The translations under genes were made by a program, and so were the position numbers. 16,441 nucleotides of DNA from an uncultured Prevotellaceae bacterium (lineage in GTDB: Bacteria > Bacteroidota > Bacteroidia > Bacteroidales > Bacteroidaceae), in assembly GCA_937898415.1 (NCBI GenBank), contig CALDLA010000063.1:1-16441 (forward strand), read 5' to 3'. The notes beneath the pieces were generated by a model. The model was not told the DNA's origin and made no database searches. It saw nothing but the letters and a program-made list of their open reading frames with translations. Positions 14,767 to 16,441 of this stretch are shown here, piece by piece. The stretch's first letter is position 1. Every line of letters starts with the position of its first letter.

Positions 14767-15402
14767 TTACCTGCGTCCGAAGTGACCACCGTTACTGCGA
14801 CTTGTGTTCATTGCCATGTGATGGTCTGAGCCGTGACGGTTATTGTGTGCAACTGCGGGCTTTCCGTGATGCGGAGCTGGAGCTGGTGCATGGCGATGCA
14901 CTGGAGGTGCAGGATGGTGCACAGCGGGCTTCGGCATGTGACGGTCAGCGTAGAAGCGAGGGGCACGATGGCTGTTTCCGCCCCTGTAGGTAACGAATAC
15001 CTTTGGGTGTGCGTTGAAGAAACGGCCTCTGTCATAGTGGGAGTACACTGCGAATGTCCAGCCACCTGCATGCCAAGCTACAGGACGATAGAAGTGAGCC
15101 AGGCCCATGTACTTGTCGAACTGCCAGCTGTTCAGCACGAAGCGGAGGTCTGCATTACGACGATCCCACCAGATGCCGAAGACATCGCCGTGTCCGTTCA
15201 GGCTCATCAGGTAGTCAAGGTTGATCTCGTAGACTGCCTCATATTGTGCAGCGGTGAGGTTCAGCTCGTAAGCCATCTTGTCACTCAGGAAGAGTGCCTC
15301 GTGCTTTGCTGCATTATAGCTCATTGCGTTGGCCGAGATAGTCATGACCATCATCACTGCCAGGATCATCAAATGCTTCGTGCTCACGATCATTTTCTTC
15401 AT
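14767..15402 (-). CDS. Secreted protein with conserved aromatic core and His-rich tail
   Basis: A 211-residue exported protein. Residues 1-26 are a signal peptide with several methionines, cleaved near ANA-MS. The mature core (about 27-145) is helical then aromatic: LFLSDKMAYELNLTAAQYEA, INLDYLMSLNGHGD, and FYRPVAWHAGGWTFAVYSHY. This resembles unnamed proteins I associate with Prevotella and Bacteroides. The tail (about 150-211) has 12 histidines with Pro and Ala (AVHHPAPPVHRHAPAPAPHH), suggesting metal binding or disorder. The ATG at 15402 has a clear AGGAG eight bases upstream (15411-15415), unusual in this group. It has its own promoter and terminator. Function unknown. Confidence 0.8.
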   Translation of the reverse strand: MKKMIVSTKHLMILAVMMVMTISANAMSYNAAKHEALFLSDKMAYELNLTAAQYEAVYEINLDYLMSLNGHGDVFGIWWDRRNADLRFVLNSWQFDKYMGLAHFYRPVAWHAGGWTFAVYSHYDRGRFFNAHPKVFVTYRGGNSHRAPRFYADRHMPKPAVHHPAPPVHRHAPAPAPHHGKPAVAHNNRHGSDHHMAMNTSRSNGGHFGRR

Positions 15403-15455
15403 ATTTTAATCTCCTATACTTTAAATGGTGAGACATTAATTTCTTTTTCACGGTG

Positions 15456-15487
15456 CAAAGTACGGCATTTTTCTCGGCATTTCAAAA
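15456..15487 (-). promoter_or_regulatory. Promoter for the His-rich secreted protein gene
   Basis: The minus strand reads TTTTG (15483-15487), 20 bp, then TACTTTG (15456-15462). The -7 element is one base shorter than TAnnTTTG. A direct repeat containing ATGCCG lies in the spacer and could be an operator. The leader to ATG 15402 is about 50 nt and includes the Shine-Dalgarno. Confidence 0.5.
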
Positions 15488-15507
15488 GGAATAATCCTAA
15501 ACTGAAA

Positions 15508-15543
15508 GGGTGTTTTCCCTAAACCTGAATAGGAAAAACACCC
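15508..15543 (-). terminator. Strong hairpin terminator of the cupin-PNPOx transcript
   Basis: GGGTGTTTTCC (15508-15518) pairs with GGAAAAACACCC (15532-15543) around a 13-base loop, with one bulged A. On the minus strand the stem is followed by TTTCAGTTT, a modest T tract. It lies seven bases after the PNPOx-like stop. The plus strand also carries a near-repeat of CCTAAAC-TGAA at 15496-15506 and 15518-15529. Confidence 0.55.
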
Positions 15544-15550
15544 GAATTGA

Positions 15551-16000
15551 TTATTTGCAAAAGCGCTCACCCACGAAACCATTATCAATTTCGCCTGCCA
15601 TTAGGTCGAAATGCTGGTTGACAGGGGGCGTTGGACTGAGGTCGAAATAGTCGAGGTCAGCGATAGGGAGACAGAAGTATTCCAACTGGTCGTAGCTATT
15701 GTAGAGACGCGAGAGAACATCATTATGATTGTATATCCAACGCTTTTGATCATCATCTACATAGAAGTTCACCATGCCAGAGCAACGAACGGAGATATTA
15801 TCGGCGTATGCCAGTAATTCAACATTGGGATTCTCCTTCAGTTCTCTGTAAACGGTTTTTTTGGCAGAAGTGGCAAAGTAGAGTACATTGCCATCCTGCT
15901 TCATCACCTGAAACATGCGTAATTTAGGGAGATTGCCCCCGCAGGTGGCGAAGGCAACCTCCTTGTGCTCGCTTAAAAATTGCAGTGATTTGTTAAGCAT
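15551..16000 (-). CDS. Pyridoxamine 5'-phosphate oxidase-like flavin protein
   Basis: A 149-residue protein of the PNPOx-like split-barrel fold that binds FMN. It begins with a helix (MLNKSLQFLSEHKEVAFATC) leading into the first strand, then LPKLRMFQVMKQDGNVLYFA, the family-typical arginine-rich strand pair, then TSAKKTVYRELKENPNVELL, the usual phosphate-binding K/T region. Unlike true PdxH it is short and lacks the usual C-terminal signature, so it is more likely a general FMN or F420-type reductase or a haem/flavin-binding stress protein. It starts 10 bp after the cupin stop. Substrate unknown. Confidence 0.82.
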   Translation of the reverse strand: MLNKSLQFLSEHKEVAFATCGGNLPKLRMFQVMKQDGNVLYFATSAKKTVYRELKENPNVELLAYADNISVRCSGMVNFYVDDDQKRWIYNHNDVLSRLYNSYDQLEYFCLPIADLDYFDLSPTPPVNQHFDLMAGEIDNGFVGERFCK

Positions 16001-16010
16001 ACCTTTCGGA

Positions 16011-16441
16011 TTACCACTTCAGTTCTTCCTGCAGAATCACACCGTCCTCCATGGGACTGTCTGCCTCAGTAAAAGCATTGGCTTTGTATTGGATGCACAT
16101 CATTGTCAGGTTCTCGCTGCCAGTGTTCTTAAGCGCACGCTTGCCAGCAGGATCTACGCGTACGATACTGCCCTCGCTGACGGGAATCTGCTCGCCATCT
16201 ACCTGATACATGCCCTCACCTTTCAGAATAATGTAAAGTTCCTCGTGAGTCTTGTGGGTGTGCAGGAAACCGCTGTCCTGACCAGGAACGAGCGTCTGGA
16301 ACGACAGGTCGCTACCTGTTGCGCCTACAGCCTGACCAGCGAACACCTTACCGTGAAGTGTGAAGTCCGGGCCAAGAGGAAGCTCGTAGTCCATCAGGTC
16401 GCTGAACTTACCAACGTTAATCACTTTGTAATTCTTACCAC
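16011..16441 (-). CDS. Cupin-domain protein, 5' end outside the window
   Basis: At least 143 residues of a single-domain cupin. The core motifs are visible: HTHKTHEELYIILKGEGMYQ (metal-ligand His and Glu residues) and GSIVRVDPAGKRALKNTG as the second cupin motif, in which the usual late histidine is replaced. The GTG at 16424 is probably not the start: the same frame stays open to the window edge (reading GKNYKV before INVGKF), and relatives begin with such an extension. No signal peptide can be judged. It is followed by the PNPOx-like gene, so the pair may act in one redox or stress pathway, which is inference. Confidence 0.8.
   Translation of the reverse strand, partial: GKNYKVINVGKFSDLMDYELPLGPDFTLHGKVFAGQAVGATGSDLSFQTLVPGQDSGFLHTHKTHEELYIILKGEGMYQVDGEQIPVSEGSIVRVDPAGKRALKNTGSENLTMMCIQYKANAFTEADSPMEDGVILQEELKW

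Noticed and set aside
14833..15522. A 229-residue plus-strand ORF opposite the His-rich gene
   Set aside because: The minus strand encodes a signal peptide, a conserved-looking core and a His-rich tail with its own promoter and Shine-Dalgarno; the plus ORF is a shadow.
16422..16424. GTG at 16424 as the cupin start
   Set aside because: The frame is open to the edge and includes family-like residues, so the true start is probably outside the window.
1..16441. tRNA, rRNA, CRISPR array, transposase or insertion sequence
   Set aside because: I saw no cloverleaf-like gene, repeat-spacer array, or transposase-like protein; this is by eye and could miss a degenerate tRNA.

Overview
The window looks like a chromosomal segment of a member of Bacteroidota, most likely a Prevotella-like Bacteroidales species. 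The evidence is the Bacteroidota-type promoter elements (TAnnTTTG at -7, in two cases with a TTTG/TTTTG -33 element about 20 bp upstream), weak or absent Shine-Dalgarno sequences at most starts, lipoprotein-type signal peptides, and protein families typical of that order: a YolD-like partner beside a Y-family polymerase, a PGN_0703-like nuclease, and a secreted His-rich protein of a type I associate with Prevotella/Bacteroides. The taxonomic call is inference; no rRNA or marker gene is present.

Left part (1-4172). A small DUF559-type nuclease-like gene that seems truncated at its 3' end reads leftward. It is divergent from a small XRE-type regulator, with promoters for both visible between them. 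Downstream of the regulator come a Y-family DNA polymerase with a beta-clamp-binding motif, a shortened YolD-like protein, a TSUP/TauE-family membrane exporter, and an exported rhodanese fused to an antibiotic-biosynthesis-monooxygenase-like (ABM) domain. Short gaps and overlaps suggest co-transcription, so a mutagenic-repair pair sits next to a sulfur-handling pair. A 48-residue ORF follows.

Centre (4162-11395, minus strand). Ten genes are packed with gaps of 1-19 bp or overlaps of 4-8 bp and probably form one operon. In transcription order: beta-carbonic anhydrase, lipoprotein, PaaI-type thioesterase, HAD phosphatase, methyltransferase, MBL-fold hydrolase, C_GCAxxG_C_C redox-like protein, a 609-residue protein with two PD-(D/E)XK-like nuclease cores, a WbuC cupin-MsrA fusion, and a GNAT acetyltransferase. 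Apart from the nuclease, these are soluble small-molecule, repair or housekeeping enzymes and one lipoprotein.

Right-centre (11512-14652, plus strand). A divergent promoter drives a DUF2271 secreted protein, a CE6/sialate-esterase-like SGNH hydrolase, an SDR dehydrogenase and an SMP-30/gluconolactonase-like lipoprotein, plausibly a sugar deacetylation/oxidation set. The SDR gene carries the most striking feature of the window: a 75-bp, in-frame, palindrome-rich insert (13478-13552) at a point where the flanking protein would read continuously without it, like the palindromic elements known to insert into Rickettsia genes.

Right end (14701-16441, minus strand). A cupin gene cut by the window edge and a PNPOx-like flavoprotein form a pair ended by a strong hairpin. 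Next is a secreted His-rich protein with its own promoter, a real Shine-Dalgarno and a terminator. I found no tRNA, rRNA, CRISPR array, insertion sequence or transposase. No stretch over 300 bp lacks a gene.
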